A stretch of 18,838 nucleotides of DNA from an uncultured Coriobacteriaceae bacterium (GTDB taxonomy: Bacteria; Actinomycetota; Coriobacteriia; Coriobacteriales; UMGS124). The notes under the pieces are model-generated. The model ran no database searches. It saw nothing but the letters and a program-made list of their open reading frames with translations, and was not told the origin of the DNA. Below, one piece after another: positions 1-8,212 of this stretch. The translations under genes and the position numbers were made by a program. The DNA lies in the NCBI GenBank assembly GCA_900539345.1, contig UQBS01000058.1, positions 1 through 18,838 of the forward strand. The letters run 5' to 3'. Every line of letters begins with the position of its first letter. Position 1 is the first letter of the stretch.

Positions 1-83
1 CCTGGAAGGGCTTAGGCCACTTGAGATCTACCCACACAAACTGGCGAAGCCTCAAAAAACTTGGCTAATCATGGGAGGCGTTT

Positions 84-1502
84 GTGTCATCAAAGATTTG
101 GGCCAAAGATACCAACCCCTGGCTTGCCCTTGGAGCCGGCTTATATTGGGCGTCGTATGCCTATCGCATCATGAACCCCGATCCCATCTACTCCACGCCA
201 GTCGGGGCCAACTCCCCCATCATCGAAGACGTCTTCATGACGCTTTGGGTCTTCGTCACCTTCCTCATCTGCAAGCGCTGGGGCGTCCGAAAGCCACGCG
301 CACCCATATCTGCTGTCATGATTTTCGCCGCAGCGATCGTGTTCGTTATTGAAGTAACGCACGTCTCACTGCCGTTTTGGGCCGCGCTCTTGGTTGAAGC
401 GCTTGACCTTTTCACATTGGGCGCATCAATGATCTTATGGGGCCTGGCGTTCGCCTCGCTCGAGAAGCATCTCGCGGGCCGCAACGTCGTGGTCGCCGTC
501 CTTATCGCCGCCGCACTGATTCTTATCGGAAAGGCCCTTTCGCCTTTCATCCCCATGGCTTGGATGATGTGCCTGAGCTCGGCGGGCGGCTCGGCGGTCA
601 TGCTGTGGGGCGGCATCGGCCTTCAGACGCATCGTCGCAAGGCAAAGAATCGCTCCGCTAAGAGCTTTGCGGCGCTCTGCGCGCAGCGCTTTGCCTATGG
701 ATTCTCGCTCGGCTTCTTCCCCACCGCCACCGCCGCGCTCGCCACGGGCGGCCCTGATGTCGTATTGCTTGCGTTCTCGCTCGTCGTTGTCGCCGCGGCA
801 GCCGTTGCCGTGCTGCGCAGCGACGATCCACCTTGCACGCTTCTGCCGGCGCTCATTCTTGTTGCATGCTGGATTTTGAGCCTCCCCTTCCTAAACGGCG
901 GCCTCACCGGCATGTTCCCGTCGCTGTTCTGCGCCATCTGGCTCTCATGGCAAACGCTTTCTTCGGTGCAGCTTTCCGAGCTTAAGGAGCAGTACGGCTT
1001 CTCCGAGCTCGACATCACGTTTATCGACAAGCTGGCCATCGCGGTCACCATTCTGACGGGCACCTTCACCTGCCGCATCATCGAGATTGTCACCGAGATG
1101 CCCACGCTGTCGGTCGGTCTCGTTGAAATCCTACTGCCCATAGCGTTCTGTGGACTAGCCATCATGGCGAGCTTCTCGCTGGCCCGCCTTCTGAACGTGC
1201 GCCAGGAGGACAACTTCAAGGGCCGCGTGGCTCAGGCAGCCGGCGAGTTCGAGGGGCGCGTCTTCGCCTCCATCGCCACCGAGTTTGGCCTGTCGCCCCG
1301 CGAGCACGAGGTCTTCGCCATGCTCGCCCAGGGCCATACGAGCGCCTTCATCGCCGAAACTGCCGGCATCAACCCCGGTACCACCAAGGCCCACATCGCC
1401 CACATCTATCAAAAGCTTGATGTGCACAGCAAAGACGAGATGCTCGAACTGGTGGAGGATCGCATCGCCAGCGGACAGATGGACATGGAAGACAATCTGT
1501 AA
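84..1502 (+). CDS. Membrane-bound LuxR-family transcriptional regulator (no. 1)
   Basis: The 472-residue protein has a long hydrophobic N-terminal part, about twelve predicted membrane segments over residues 15-380. A LuxR/NarL-type helix-turn-helix follows at about residues 404-456, with the typical LSPREHEVF start and a KLDVHSKDE recognition-helix end. There is no receiver domain, so the signal is presumably sensed by the membrane part, which resembles a transporter fold. I chose the GTG at 84 because GGGAGG (73-78) lies 5 nt upstream; an ATG at 71 is out of frame. This architecture is known from Eggerthella-type bacteria, where such regulators often neighbour respiratory reductases. Its target is not visible here, since the window starts just upstream and the next gene is convergent. 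Family call is firm; ligand and regulon are unknown. Confidence 0.9.
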   Translation: MSSKIWAKDTNPWLALGAGLYWASYAYRIMNPDPIYSTPVGANSPIIEDVFMTLWVFVTFLICKRWGVRKPRAPISAVMIFAAAIVFVIEVTHVSLPFWAALLVEALDLFTLGASMILWGLAFASLEKHLAGRNVVVAVLIAAALILIGKALSPFIPMAWMMCLSSAGGSAVMLWGGIGLQTHRRKAKNRSAKSFAALCAQRFAYGFSLGFFPTATAALATGGPDVVLLAFSLVVVAAAAVAVLRSDDPPCTLLPALILVACWILSLPFLNGGLTGMFPSLFCAIWLSWQTLSSVQLSELKEQYGFSELDITFIDKLAIAVTILTGTFTCRIIEIVTEMPTLSVGLVEILLPIAFCGLAIMASFSLARLLNVRQEDNFKGRVAQAAGEFEGRVFASIATEFGLSPREHEVFAMLAQGHTSAFIAETAGINPGTTKAHIAHIYQKLDVHSKDEMLELVEDRIASGQMDMEDNL

Positions 1503-1538
1503 GTCGCCTGCCCGTGTCCGTGCCAAGACTGCAAATAC

Positions 1539-1581
1539 AGAGCCGTGCGCGCCTCGTCTACCGGGGCGCGCACGGCTCTGT
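1539..1581. terminator. Hairpin terminator between convergent genes
   Basis: A perfect 16-bp inverted repeat (1539-1554 with 1566-1581, 11-nt loop) lies 37 nt after the stop of the first LuxR gene. The plus-strand tail (TGTGTTTAC) and the minus-strand tail (TATTTGC) are only moderately T-rich, so it could stop transcripts from both sides. A smaller hairpin (1592-1597 with 1602-1607, TTCG loop) follows at once. The rest of 1503-1719 contains no gene that I can support. Confidence 0.6.
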
Positions 1582-1719
1582 GTGTTTACCCCCATGTTCG
1601 CATGGGCGCAGCCAGCAAAATGCAGACATCTGCAGCGTACCTCGCACACCTGCACCTCGCCCTGAACACCCCGGGGCATCAGGAGGCACACGGCCGCAGG
1701 ACAGGCCCGCTTAGAGAGC

Positions 1720-2859
1720 CTACCAGCCGAGAATTATTCCCACAGCCAGTAGAATGCCAAGAAAGCCAGCGTTTGCCCCCACAAGCATCCCCATGAACTT
1801 CCTGGTAGAGAGGGGAGCCGATTCTCCTTGTGTCGCCCGGAACCCTCGCGTCACCACGCCGTACTGGGCAATGACGATGAGCGTGGCGAGCGAGGCGATG
1901 GGCGTGCCCGCCCCGCCCACGTTGACGCCGGCAAGAAGACCCGCCCAATCACCCGTGAAACCCGAAAGTACAATGGCGGCAGGGACATTGCTGATGAGCT
2001 GGGAAAGCAACGCCGCCGGGACGAATGCGCCGGCCTCCAGCCACGCCGCAAACGCCTCCCGCACCTCGGGCACGCGGGCAAGGTTGCCCGAGAACACAAA
2101 AAAGGCCGCAAAGGTGACGATGAGCCCCCAGTCGATGCGCGCGGGTAAGTGGGCGTCCCCTGCCAAAGTGAGAGCGGCCACGCACGCAAGACAAACCCAG
2201 CTCGGCAGCACTCCGACAACCGCAGCCACACAGCATGCAAGCGCACAAACCGAAAGCGCCGCTTGACGCGCGTTTGCGGCAGGCGCCGGAACCTCCACCC
2301 GCACGACCCCCCTGCCAACAAAAAGACACGCAAGCCCAACGAGCACCGTGGCCAGAGCAAAGGGTGGCAGCATCGTACGTACGAAGTCGACAAACCCAAT
2401 GTCAAAGAATCCGGCGAGATAAATATTCTGAGGATTGCCAAATGGCAGCAGCATGCCGCAGAGGTTTGCCGCCAGGCCTTGGAGCACAAACACGGGCGCC
2501 ACAAGGTCGAGCCTGCCGCACGTCACCAAACAGGCCGCCGCAAGGGGCAGAAGCGCGAGCAACGCCATGTCGTTTGTCACGAACATCGAGGCAAGAGCGG
2601 TCATGCCTACCAGCGCAAACACGAGCAGGCGCACGCCTGAGCATGCCGCCACCACGCGCGCCGCCAGCACTTGGATGATTCCCGAGGCGTTGAGCCCTCC
2701 CACCGCAAGTAACATGCTCGCGAGCTTGGCCAGAGTGCCCCAATCGACATACCCCGCATATCCGGCATCAGGCGGCACAAGCGCGCATGTCAAAAGCGCC
2801 GCCACAACCGCGACGGACGGCATGATGTGACGACGCAAAAATGAAATGAGATGCGCCAC
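1720..2859 (-). CDS. ArsB/NhaD-superfamily anion permease
   Basis: The 379-residue integral membrane protein has about ten hydrophobic segments. Two repeated halves each carry a substrate/ion-site motif of the ArsB/NhaD/SLC13 superfamily: TND at 95-97 with GNPQN at 141-145, then SNVPA at 290-294 with GGAGTP at 315-320. The GNPQN form recalls the YbiR-like branch. The likely role is transport of an anion such as an oxyanion or organic acid; the sequence does not show which. The GTG start at 2859 lies only 4 nt after the stop of the upstream LuxR gene and has no good ribosome-binding site, so translational coupling is likely. An internal ATG at 2823 (residue 13) is a weaker alternative. At 379 residues it is somewhat short for the family (usually 400-430), but both halves are present. 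Confidence 0.8.
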   Translation of the reverse strand: MAHLISFLRRHIMPSVAVVAALLTCALVPPDAGYAGYVDWGTLAKLASMLLAVGGLNASGIIQVLAARVVAACSGVRLLVFALVGMTALASMFVTNDMALLALLPLAAACLVTCGRLDLVAPVFVLQGLAANLCGMLLPFGNPQNIYLAGFFDIGFVDFVRTMLPPFALATVLVGLACLFVGRGVVRVEVPAPAANARQAALSVCALACCVAAVVGVLPSWVCLACVAALTLAGDAHLPARIDWGLIVTFAAFFVFSGNLARVPEVREAFAAWLEAGAFVPAALLSQLISNVPAAIVLSGFTGDWAGLLAGVNVGGAGTPIASLATLIVIAQYGVVTRGFRATQGESAPLSTRKFMGMLVGANAGFLGILLAVGIILGW

Positions 2860-2863
2860 CGGA

Positions 2864-4546
2864 CTACTCGCTTGTCAACAGGTCGATAAGTTCCTGCTTG
2901 GAGTGCACGTCAAGTTTGGCGTATGCCTCCTGGACATAGCCACGCACGGTGTTTGTGGCAAGCCCAAGCTCGTTGCCGATGAAGGGGGCACTACGACCCT
3001 GGGCAAGGAGCAGGACGACCTCATGCTCGCGCGGCGTCAGGTGGTACTTGATGGCCAAATCAGCCGCACGCGCCTCAAGCGGCGTGGGTGCAGGCGAGGT
3101 CCGAGAAACCTGGTCCACCGGCTCCGGCACAGCACGCACCTCAGGGCCGTTCTCCCCCGCTTCGCTAGCTGCAGCTGCAACCTGGGGACGGTTAAACGCA
3201 ACATCCTCAGACGCCAGAGAGACCGACACGCCAGCAACGGGCTTTCCCTGCTTGCGCGTAAGCAAGACCAGCGTCATCGACAGCAGGTAGATGCCCGCCA
3301 CCACAAGCACCATCGCGCGCACGGTGCCATCGAGGTCGTCCCGAGCATCCAACACCATGCCGGCGACAAGGCTTACCAAAAGAGCGGCCCGGGCGATAAA
3401 CATCGAGCTTGCCACAACGGCAACCGCAGGCGCCTGGCGCACGCGAGCAGTCTCAATCATCAAGAACATGATCGACACGTTCACAATCGTGCTGAGAAAC
3501 GAAAGTGAAGCCTGGAAAAACGTGTCGAAGTTCCTGTCCGTGAACGGCAGCGCAACCAGCAGTAGAGCGATAAAGGGAAACGCGAAACGAAACGTCTTGG
3601 TGAGGTCAAACGTCCTGTTTGCCACAAACGCAAGCACCGCAAGGAAGACTACGGCAGAAAGAGACGCCAAGCTGGCGGGCGAGATGCCAACCGCCTCCAG
3701 CGTGGCGAACAGGCTCACCCCGCTCGCTGCCTCCGCGGAGCCGTACTGTCCCGACCCCACAAACGACGCGACAAAGCCCGAAAGCATCGTAAGCGAAGCA
3801 AAGATCACAATCGGACCCCAAAGCTCGCCAAGCAAATCGGTCGTGCGCTGCAGCGATTCGCGACCGGGACGCGCAGGCTCCACCCCTTCAAGGCATACCA
3901 TAGGAGCCTTTACCGGGTCTTTTGCACGGCACATAAAGCAGAAAAGGACAATGCTTGCAAAGCCCACGCCAGTCAGAAGCACATCCTGCGCCACCTCGGG
4001 CAACGGAGACAGCCCTAGAGAAATAAGCGAGCTTACAAGCATGCTAGCGATAAGCGTGGTGAGACATCGACGGGGACCCATGCCGACAAATGGCACAAGC
4101 CACGCAGCGTTGGTCACAATGGAGGTCAGGCCCCACACCGAGGCGAGCACAATCATCCCCGCCTCATTGAGCAGGCCGTCGAAGACGCCGACGCCTGAAA
4201 GGATGTTCATGATGAGAAGCGCCGCCGCCGAAATCACACCCGCCAAATGCAAGCGGGAGCTGGGCTTCATGCAGCTCCACGCAACCAAAGCTGCTGAAGT
4301 CAACAGAATCGAAAATGAAGACGCAAATGAGAATTCAAAGTTAACGGCATTCACACACGCCATGTCGCGCATAGTAGACATGGCAGATGAGTATGTGGCA
4401 TTCAGCAACACGCGGAAAAAGCCGTAGCCCAAAAGCAGGGCAAGACAGTAAACATCAACACGACGTTCGACACGCGCTACGGTCTTGGCAACCATACGAC
4501 CCCCAACGACGACGGCAACAAAGACATGCACCGGAAAACCTGGCAT
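2864..4546 (-). CDS. Membrane-bound LuxR-family transcriptional regulator (no. 2)
   Basis: This 560-residue protein has about twelve membrane segments, a polar linker of about 65 residues rich in Ala, Pro and Glu, and a C-terminal LuxR helix-turn-helix at about residues 500-556 (LTPREHEVV to KLDVHSKQELIDLL). The linker is longer than in the other two LuxR proteins of the window. The permease gene starts 4 nt after its stop, so the two form one operon and the regulator may sense the ion or acid the permease carries (inference). The ATG at 4546 is the most upstream possible start, since an in-frame TGA lies just before it, but it has no clear ribosome-binding site. The ATG at 4495 has TGGGGG 4 nt upstream and may be the true start, giving 543 residues. 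Confidence 0.88.
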   Translation of the reverse strand: MPGFPVHVFVAVVVGGRMVAKTVARVERRVDVYCLALLLGYGFFRVLLNATYSSAMSTMRDMACVNAVNFEFSFASSFSILLTSAALVAWSCMKPSSRLHLAGVISAAALLIMNILSGVGVFDGLLNEAGMIVLASVWGLTSIVTNAAWLVPFVGMGPRRCLTTLIASMLVSSLISLGLSPLPEVAQDVLLTGVGFASIVLFCFMCRAKDPVKAPMVCLEGVEPARPGRESLQRTTDLLGELWGPIVIFASLTMLSGFVASFVGSGQYGSAEAASGVSLFATLEAVGISPASLASLSAVVFLAVLAFVANRTFDLTKTFRFAFPFIALLLVALPFTDRNFDTFFQASLSFLSTIVNVSIMFLMIETARVRQAPAVAVVASSMFIARAALLVSLVAGMVLDARDDLDGTVRAMVLVVAGIYLLSMTLVLLTRKQGKPVAGVSVSLASEDVAFNRPQVAAAASEAGENGPEVRAVPEPVDQVSRTSPAPTPLEARAADLAIKYHLTPREHEVVLLLAQGRSAPFIGNELGLATNTVRGYVQEAYAKLDVHSKQELIDLLTSE

Positions 4547-4655
4547 GAAATATCAAGGGCACCCGCGACCTGGCCGCATTCGGCCTTGCCCTGGCACCCT
4601 CCTCACATGCCGACAGTCCCCAGTGGCCGTAGCGCGGCCCTGTCGACAGAATGTC

Positions 4656-4684
4656 AGTATACCCCTAGTAAGTCCCTCGTTGAA
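4656..4684 (-). promoter_or_regulatory. Candidate promoter of the LuxR no. 2 - permease operon
   Basis: The minus strand reads TATACT at 4656-4661, a 5 of 6 match to a -10 box, about 110 nt before the ATG at 4546. The -35 region at 17-bp spacing (TTCAAC, 4679-4684) is poor. The motif TACCCCTAGTAAGT (plus strand, 4660-4673) overlaps the -10 box and spacer and resembles one in front of LuxR no. 3, which suggests a regulator-dependent promoter. The leader contains two small GGCCG/CGGCC hairpins (4572-4585 and 4625-4639). Confidence 0.35.
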
Positions 4685-4792
4685 GCGGTCATCAGAAGCA
4701 ATTTAGCCCAATTTGGCGATGCGCCCACAACGCTTAAAGTACGCGGGGCAGCCCTCTTCAAACCCCTGCCCTTTGCAGGGCGCACATCCATC

Positions 4793-4838
4793 AAAAAAAC
4801 CTCCCCCGCCGGGGCATTGCCCATCGGCGGGGGAGGTT
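4793..4838 (-). terminator. Strong rho-independent terminator after the VOC gene
   Basis: A perfect 14-bp GC-rich stem (4798-4811 with 4825-4838, 13-nt loop) is followed on the minus strand by seven T's (4793-4799). It lies about 60 nt after the stop of the VOC gene and closes the reductase-VOC block. A second small hairpin (4764-4769 with 4775-4780) lies just beyond. Confidence 0.9.
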
Positions 4839-4899
4839 CTTGGGAGGGTAGACTCACACGCGAGTCCACTCAAAAACTCAAATGAAGCACGCAGAGAGC

Positions 4900-5940
4900 T
4901 TAGAGCTTCTGGAAAACCTCGGCGAGCATGCCGTCGGGGCCGTCAATCATCACAGAACGTACATGACCGAAGACAGCGATGACGGTCTCGACCGGGTCAC
5001 CGTGCACGTTGAAGCCGGCGTCGGCAGCCTTCTTGGCAACTGCCTCAACGTCATCGACAATGTAGGACATGGCGAAGATGCCAGCGTTCTCAGGCTTGGC
5101 AACCTCGGACATCGGGTTGCCCTCGATGGAGAAGCTCAGAGCCTCAACAACGGGGGTATTGGAGCCGGCGTAGTACACCATGCGGGAGTGCGTACCCTCG
5201 GGCAGGCCCAGAATCGGGTCGACCAGACCGTCAGTCAGCTCCTCGTCGTAGACCTTCGGCATGCCGATGACCTCGGTCCAGAACTTGTCGGCGACGTCCA
5301 TGTCGCTGACAACGAGGGCGATGTCGGTCATGTTCTTGAACAGGCCGTCGAACTCGGGGCGAGGCTCGGAAACAGTCTCAATCATGGTCGTGGGGATGCC
5401 GTCCACGCCGCAAAGCACTGCCTCGGAGACCGTGGAGTCACTCCAGTCGGTGGAGTACTCATAGGGCTCGCAGTAGTAGGAATAGCCCAGCTTGGTGAGG
5501 TGCTTGTGGACAGCCTTGTTGTTGTCGCAGCGCATGGCCACATCGAAGTAGCCGGGGTCGTAGCCGTTGCGATCGGCGGTACGGATGCAGGCACCCGAGC
5601 GGGCGTCAAACTCGATGAACTGAAGCACCGTGGATTGGTACTCGTTCTTGACCATTGCATAACGCGCGCCGCCCTCGAGGCCGTACAGGGCCTTGACTTC
5701 CTCAGGCAGGAGGATACCGGTGCCCACCAGCGTGTACTCGAACATGCCGGTGAAGAAGTTGATGCTCTTGTCCAGGTCGTTGCAGGAGATGCAAATACGC
5801 ATGACACCGGAATCGGGCTTGGACTCTTCAGTGGCCTGCTCGGCGCGAGCGGGCGTGGTGGTGATGCTAGCGGCAGCAGCTGCAGTGGCGGCCACGGCGG
5901 CACCGGTAACGAACGAACGACGAGAAATATGCTCAGCCAT
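4900..5940 (-). CDS. Tat-exported protein with two VOC (glyoxalase-fold) domains
   Basis: The 346-residue protein starts with a twin-arginine signal (SRRSFVTG at 6-13, then an Ala-rich hydrophobic core and a likely ARA cleavage site near 33), so it should work outside the cytoplasmic membrane. Two VOC-superfamily domains follow, about residues 46-190 and 203-345. The first metal ligand of VOC enzymes, usually His on the first strand, is not evident: the strand reads MRICISC in domain 1 and DIALVVSD in domain 2. The last-strand Glu is present in both (E188 and E341). VOC proteins include isomerases, epimerases, dioxygenases and binding proteins; the reaction here is unknown. Export of a VOC protein is unusual. 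The ATG at 5940 has AGGGAG 5 nt upstream. It lies downstream of the FMN/FAD reductase and is preceded by a terminator-like hairpin. Confidence 0.85.
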   Translation of the reverse strand: MAEHISRRSFVTGAAVAATAAAAASITTTPARAEQATEESKPDSGVMRICISCNDLDKSINFFTGMFEYTLVGTGILLPEEVKALYGLEGGARYAMVKNEYQSTVLQFIEFDARSGACIRTADRNGYDPGYFDVAMRCDNNKAVHKHLTKLGYSYYCEPYEYSTDWSDSTVSEAVLCGVDGIPTTMIETVSEPRPEFDGLFKNMTDIALVVSDMDVADKFWTEVIGMPKVYDEELTDGLVDPILGLPEGTHSRMVYYAGSNTPVVEALSFSIEGNPMSEVAKPENAGIFAMSYIVDDVEAVAKKAADAGFNVHGDPVETVIAVFGHVRSVMIDGPDGMLAEVFQKL

Positions 5941-5953
5941 GATGGCTCCCTAG

Positions 5954-5988
5954 AAAAAGGCCGGGCATTTCGAGTGAAACACCCGGCC
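5954..5988 (-). terminator. Terminator hairpin just upstream of the VOC start (attenuator candidate)
   Basis: On the minus strand GGCCGGG-UG-UUUC, loop ACUC, GAAA-UG-CCCGGCC forms a 13-bp stem in which the two UG/UG positions are wobble pairs, followed by five U's (5954-5958). On the plus strand the same positions are C/A mismatches, which fixes the orientation. It lies between the reductase stop (6141) and the VOC ribosome-binding site, ending 13 nt before the ATG. A full stop here would prevent read-through into VOC, so partial or regulated termination is likely. Confidence 0.8.
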
Positions 5989-6130
5989 AGTCGATTTAGG
6001 CGTCGTACCTATGCGGATCTATACAGTTCCGCTTCCCACTCAAATGCGGGTTCTCGTCCGCAAGGCGCGCAGGGCCGACGTGTACTGGAGTACTCTAGGT
6101 CCTGCGGAACGCAGCGGACGAGGTTCCGCT
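5989..6130 (-). promoter_or_regulatory. Candidate structured leader RNA before the VOC gene
   Basis: Read on the minus strand, this gap can form nested long-range stems: CUCGUCCGC (6114-6122) with GCGGACGAG (6053-6061), and CGCAGG (6101-6106) with CCUGCG (6068-6073). Three small hairpins follow: CCCGC/GUGGG (6046-6050, 6035-6039), GCGGA/UCCGC (6028-6032, 6013-6017) and UAGG/CCUA (6008-6011, 5997-6000). A competing 7-bp hairpin pairs 6123-6129 with 6104-6110 and excludes the long-range stems. The terminator at 5954-5988 comes next. I recognise no known riboswitch class. The pairings were found by eye, without energy calculation. Confidence 0.45.
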
Positions 6131-6140
6131 ACAAACTTTC

Positions 6141-8078
6141 TTACTTCGCGGTGTCAGCGAAGAGGTCCTGCATACCCTGGTTCAGCTTGTTGACGGTCAG
6201 GGTAGCGCCGGCGACAGAGTCAACCTTGACGGTCTGGCCGTCGATGACAGCGTCGACGTACTCCTGGAGCTGATCGTCGTCCATGAACATGTTGTCGCGA
6301 CCCTGGACAACCTGGAAGTCGGTGATGGCGCCGCCCGCAACGGTGACCTGGATGGTGAACTTGCCCTCGTTGCCGTTGATGACCTGCTCGTAGGTGCCGT
6401 CAGCCTTCTTCGTGATGTCGATGAGGGCTGCGAGGTCCTGCGTGGGGAGTTCCTCAGCGACGGTGGAGCGGCCACCGAAGGCGGTGTCGGCAGCAGCGCG
6501 GCCGGAAGCGATGCACTCAGCGAGGAACATGCCGTTCTGGTACAGGTTGGCGACGTAGGAGCCGAGCTCGCCGGCCTCATACAGGCCTTCGATGGGCGTG
6601 CCGTCCCACTTCAGAACACGGGACTGGGTGTCGCGCTTGGCGCCGCCGGTCGTACCAACGAGCGTGGGGGTAATGCCCACGGCGTAGAACGGAGGCGTAT
6701 CGATGGGGGCCATGGTCTCAGGATCGCGGCCGAACTCGTCGGAACCAGCCTCAACGCCAGCGTTGTAGGCGTCGATGGTGGCCTGGAGGGCGTCGGCGTC
6801 GCGGCCGATGAGCTCAGCGAGCTCAGCGATGGAGTCGGCCTTGGTGATCCAGCCCTTCTCGATCTCGACGGAGTTGTCGTCGGACCAGGTGTAGCCGAGC
6901 GTGGTGATGGGCCAAGAGAGCCACTTGGTGACGATGGCACCGGCCTGGCAGGTCTTGTCGTCGAAGATCAGGCTGACGGGCAGGGCGCGGTCGTGAGGAA
7001 CGTCCACGTAGTGGCCGTACTGCTTGTACTTCATGTGCTGACGGTGGTAAGCAGCGGACTCGTTGTAGAAACGCTTGTCCTCAGCGTCAACCTCAATCCA
7101 GGAGCCGGCGGGCATGGAGAAGGCGCGCATGAAGGTGCTCTCGTAATCCGGCACCTTGATGCCGAGCCACAGGCCACCGGACTGGGTCTGGTTGCGCATG
7201 TGCCAAATCTCAGCGCCGAGGCCCATGAGCATCTGGATGCCGTCGCCGGTGTTGCCGGGGGTGCCACCGGTGTAGACCATGTCCATACCGTGGAAGTCGC
7301 GCTGCATCTGGAGGTTGTTCTCATAGCCGCCGCAGGCAAGCACAACGCCCTTGGAAGCGCCGATGCGCTCCTCGGTGCCCTTGTTGTTCACAACGCCGCC
7401 GACAATCTTGCCCTCAGCGTCGACGATGAGCTGGGTCAGCGGGCACTCCCACTCGACCGTAATGTTCTCGCGGGACTCAACGGCACGAGAGAAGCCGCGC
7501 CACACGCCACCGTACTCGAAGGGAGCGCCAGCAGAAGCGTCACGGACGTGGCCGGAGCAGCCCACGAAGTTGGAGCCGTCGAGGTCCGGGAACTCAGTGA
7601 CGAGCTTGCCCCAGGTGATGGGGCCGCCGGAGACGTAGCCGAGCTCATAGCCCACGGGCGAAACGGTGCCCTGAATCCACTCGGGCTGATCAGCGAACTC
7701 CTTGCACATCCAGTCGAGGTACTCCTCGGGGATGGGGTTGGGCTTGAAGCAAGAAGCGACGTAGGTCTTGAAGGTGTCGATATCATCGGGCGAAGGAACG
7801 ATGACGGTCTGGCCAGAAGCGATGGAGTTACCGCCAGCCTGGCCCTCGTCGAGCTTCTCAATGATAAGAACGTTGGCATCGGGATCGATGTCGTTGGCCT
7901 CGAGGGCAGCAGCCTCGCCAGCAAGACCATAACCCACGACGAGGAAGTCTACCTCGCGGTCGAACTGAGCGTCCTCGCCCTCGGCCAGAGCCAGAGGAGC
8001 GATGGCGGCGAAGCTCGTCGCGGCGGCGCCAGCAGCGGCGCCCTTGAGCAGATCCCTACGCGTGCATGCCTTGGACAT
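6141..8078 (-). CDS. Tat-exported FAD reductase with C-terminal FMN-binding domain (fumarate reductase-like)
   Basis: The 645-residue protein has a twin-arginine signal (TRRDLLKG at 6-13). A fumarate-reductase-type FAD domain runs from about 43 to 535, with the dinucleotide motif VVGYGLAG at 47-54 and the family end motif LYEAGELGSY at about 499-508. An FMN-binding domain covers about 545-640. Its flavin-attachment motif reads D620-S-V-A-G-A-T626, so T626 is the likely site of covalent FMN, with Ala where Ser or Thr is usual. No CxxCH haem motif is seen. The enzyme should reduce a small unsaturated organic compound outside the membrane as a respiratory acceptor, with electrons passing through FMN; the substrate is unknown. 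I chose the ATG at 8078 because AGGAGG lies 7 nt upstream and the Tat signal begins there. LuxR no. 3 lies upstream and VOC downstream on the same strand. Confidence 0.9.
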   Translation of the reverse strand: MSKACTRRDLLKGAAAGAAATSFAAIAPLALAEGEDAQFDREVDFLVVGYGLAGEAAALEANDIDPDANVLIIEKLDEGQAGGNSIASGQTVIVPSPDDIDTFKTYVASCFKPNPIPEEYLDWMCKEFADQPEWIQGTVSPVGYELGYVSGGPITWGKLVTEFPDLDGSNFVGCSGHVRDASAGAPFEYGGVWRGFSRAVESRENITVEWECPLTQLIVDAEGKIVGGVVNNKGTEERIGASKGVVLACGGYENNLQMQRDFHGMDMVYTGGTPGNTGDGIQMLMGLGAEIWHMRNQTQSGGLWLGIKVPDYESTFMRAFSMPAGSWIEVDAEDKRFYNESAAYHRQHMKYKQYGHYVDVPHDRALPVSLIFDDKTCQAGAIVTKWLSWPITTLGYTWSDDNSVEIEKGWITKADSIAELAELIGRDADALQATIDAYNAGVEAGSDEFGRDPETMAPIDTPPFYAVGITPTLVGTTGGAKRDTQSRVLKWDGTPIEGLYEAGELGSYVANLYQNGMFLAECIASGRAAADTAFGGRSTVAEELPTQDLAALIDITKKADGTYEQVINGNEGKFTIQVTVAGGAITDFQVVQGRDNMFMDDDQLQEYVDAVIDGQTVKVDSVAGATLTVNKLNQGMQDLFADTAK

Positions 8079-8098
8079 ACCTTTTCCTCCTTTTTCTT

Positions 8099-8117
8099 GG
8101 CAGGCAGCTTGCCTGCC
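8099..8117 (-). promoter_or_regulatory. Hairpin in the 5' leader of the FMN/FAD reductase
   Basis: A perfect 7-bp stem (8099-8105 with 8111-8117, 5-nt loop) ends a few bases before the AGGAGG ribosome-binding site of the reductase. It has no U tract and is therefore not a terminator. It may protect the mRNA or affect ribosome access; no function is shown. Confidence 0.35.
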
Positions 8118-8212
8118 TGGAAGCTCGCGCCCCTTTGCGCGGTCTTCCATAGACCACTAGGTTGCTCCCGCACATCTTCGCTTCCCCCCTGGGCTGCGTT
8201 GTCGTGCGGTGT

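Noticed and set aside
4654..4869. 71-residue minus-strand frame between VOC and LuxR no. 2
   Set aside because: It reads straight through the strong terminator at 4793-4838 and has no domain.
6006..6012. TACCTAT as a NarL-type binding site
   Set aside because: It matches the heptamer exactly but has no partner half-site and is better explained as part of a leader hairpin.
4882..6273. Plus-strand frame covering the VOC gene and the leader
   Set aside because: It is a shadow of the VOC gene, crosses a terminator and has no recognisable domain.
8079..8150. Upstream extension of the FMN/FAD reductase by 24 residues
   Set aside because: The ATG at 8078 has a perfect AGGAGG and starts the Tat signal; the extension would bury the signal and run through a hairpin.
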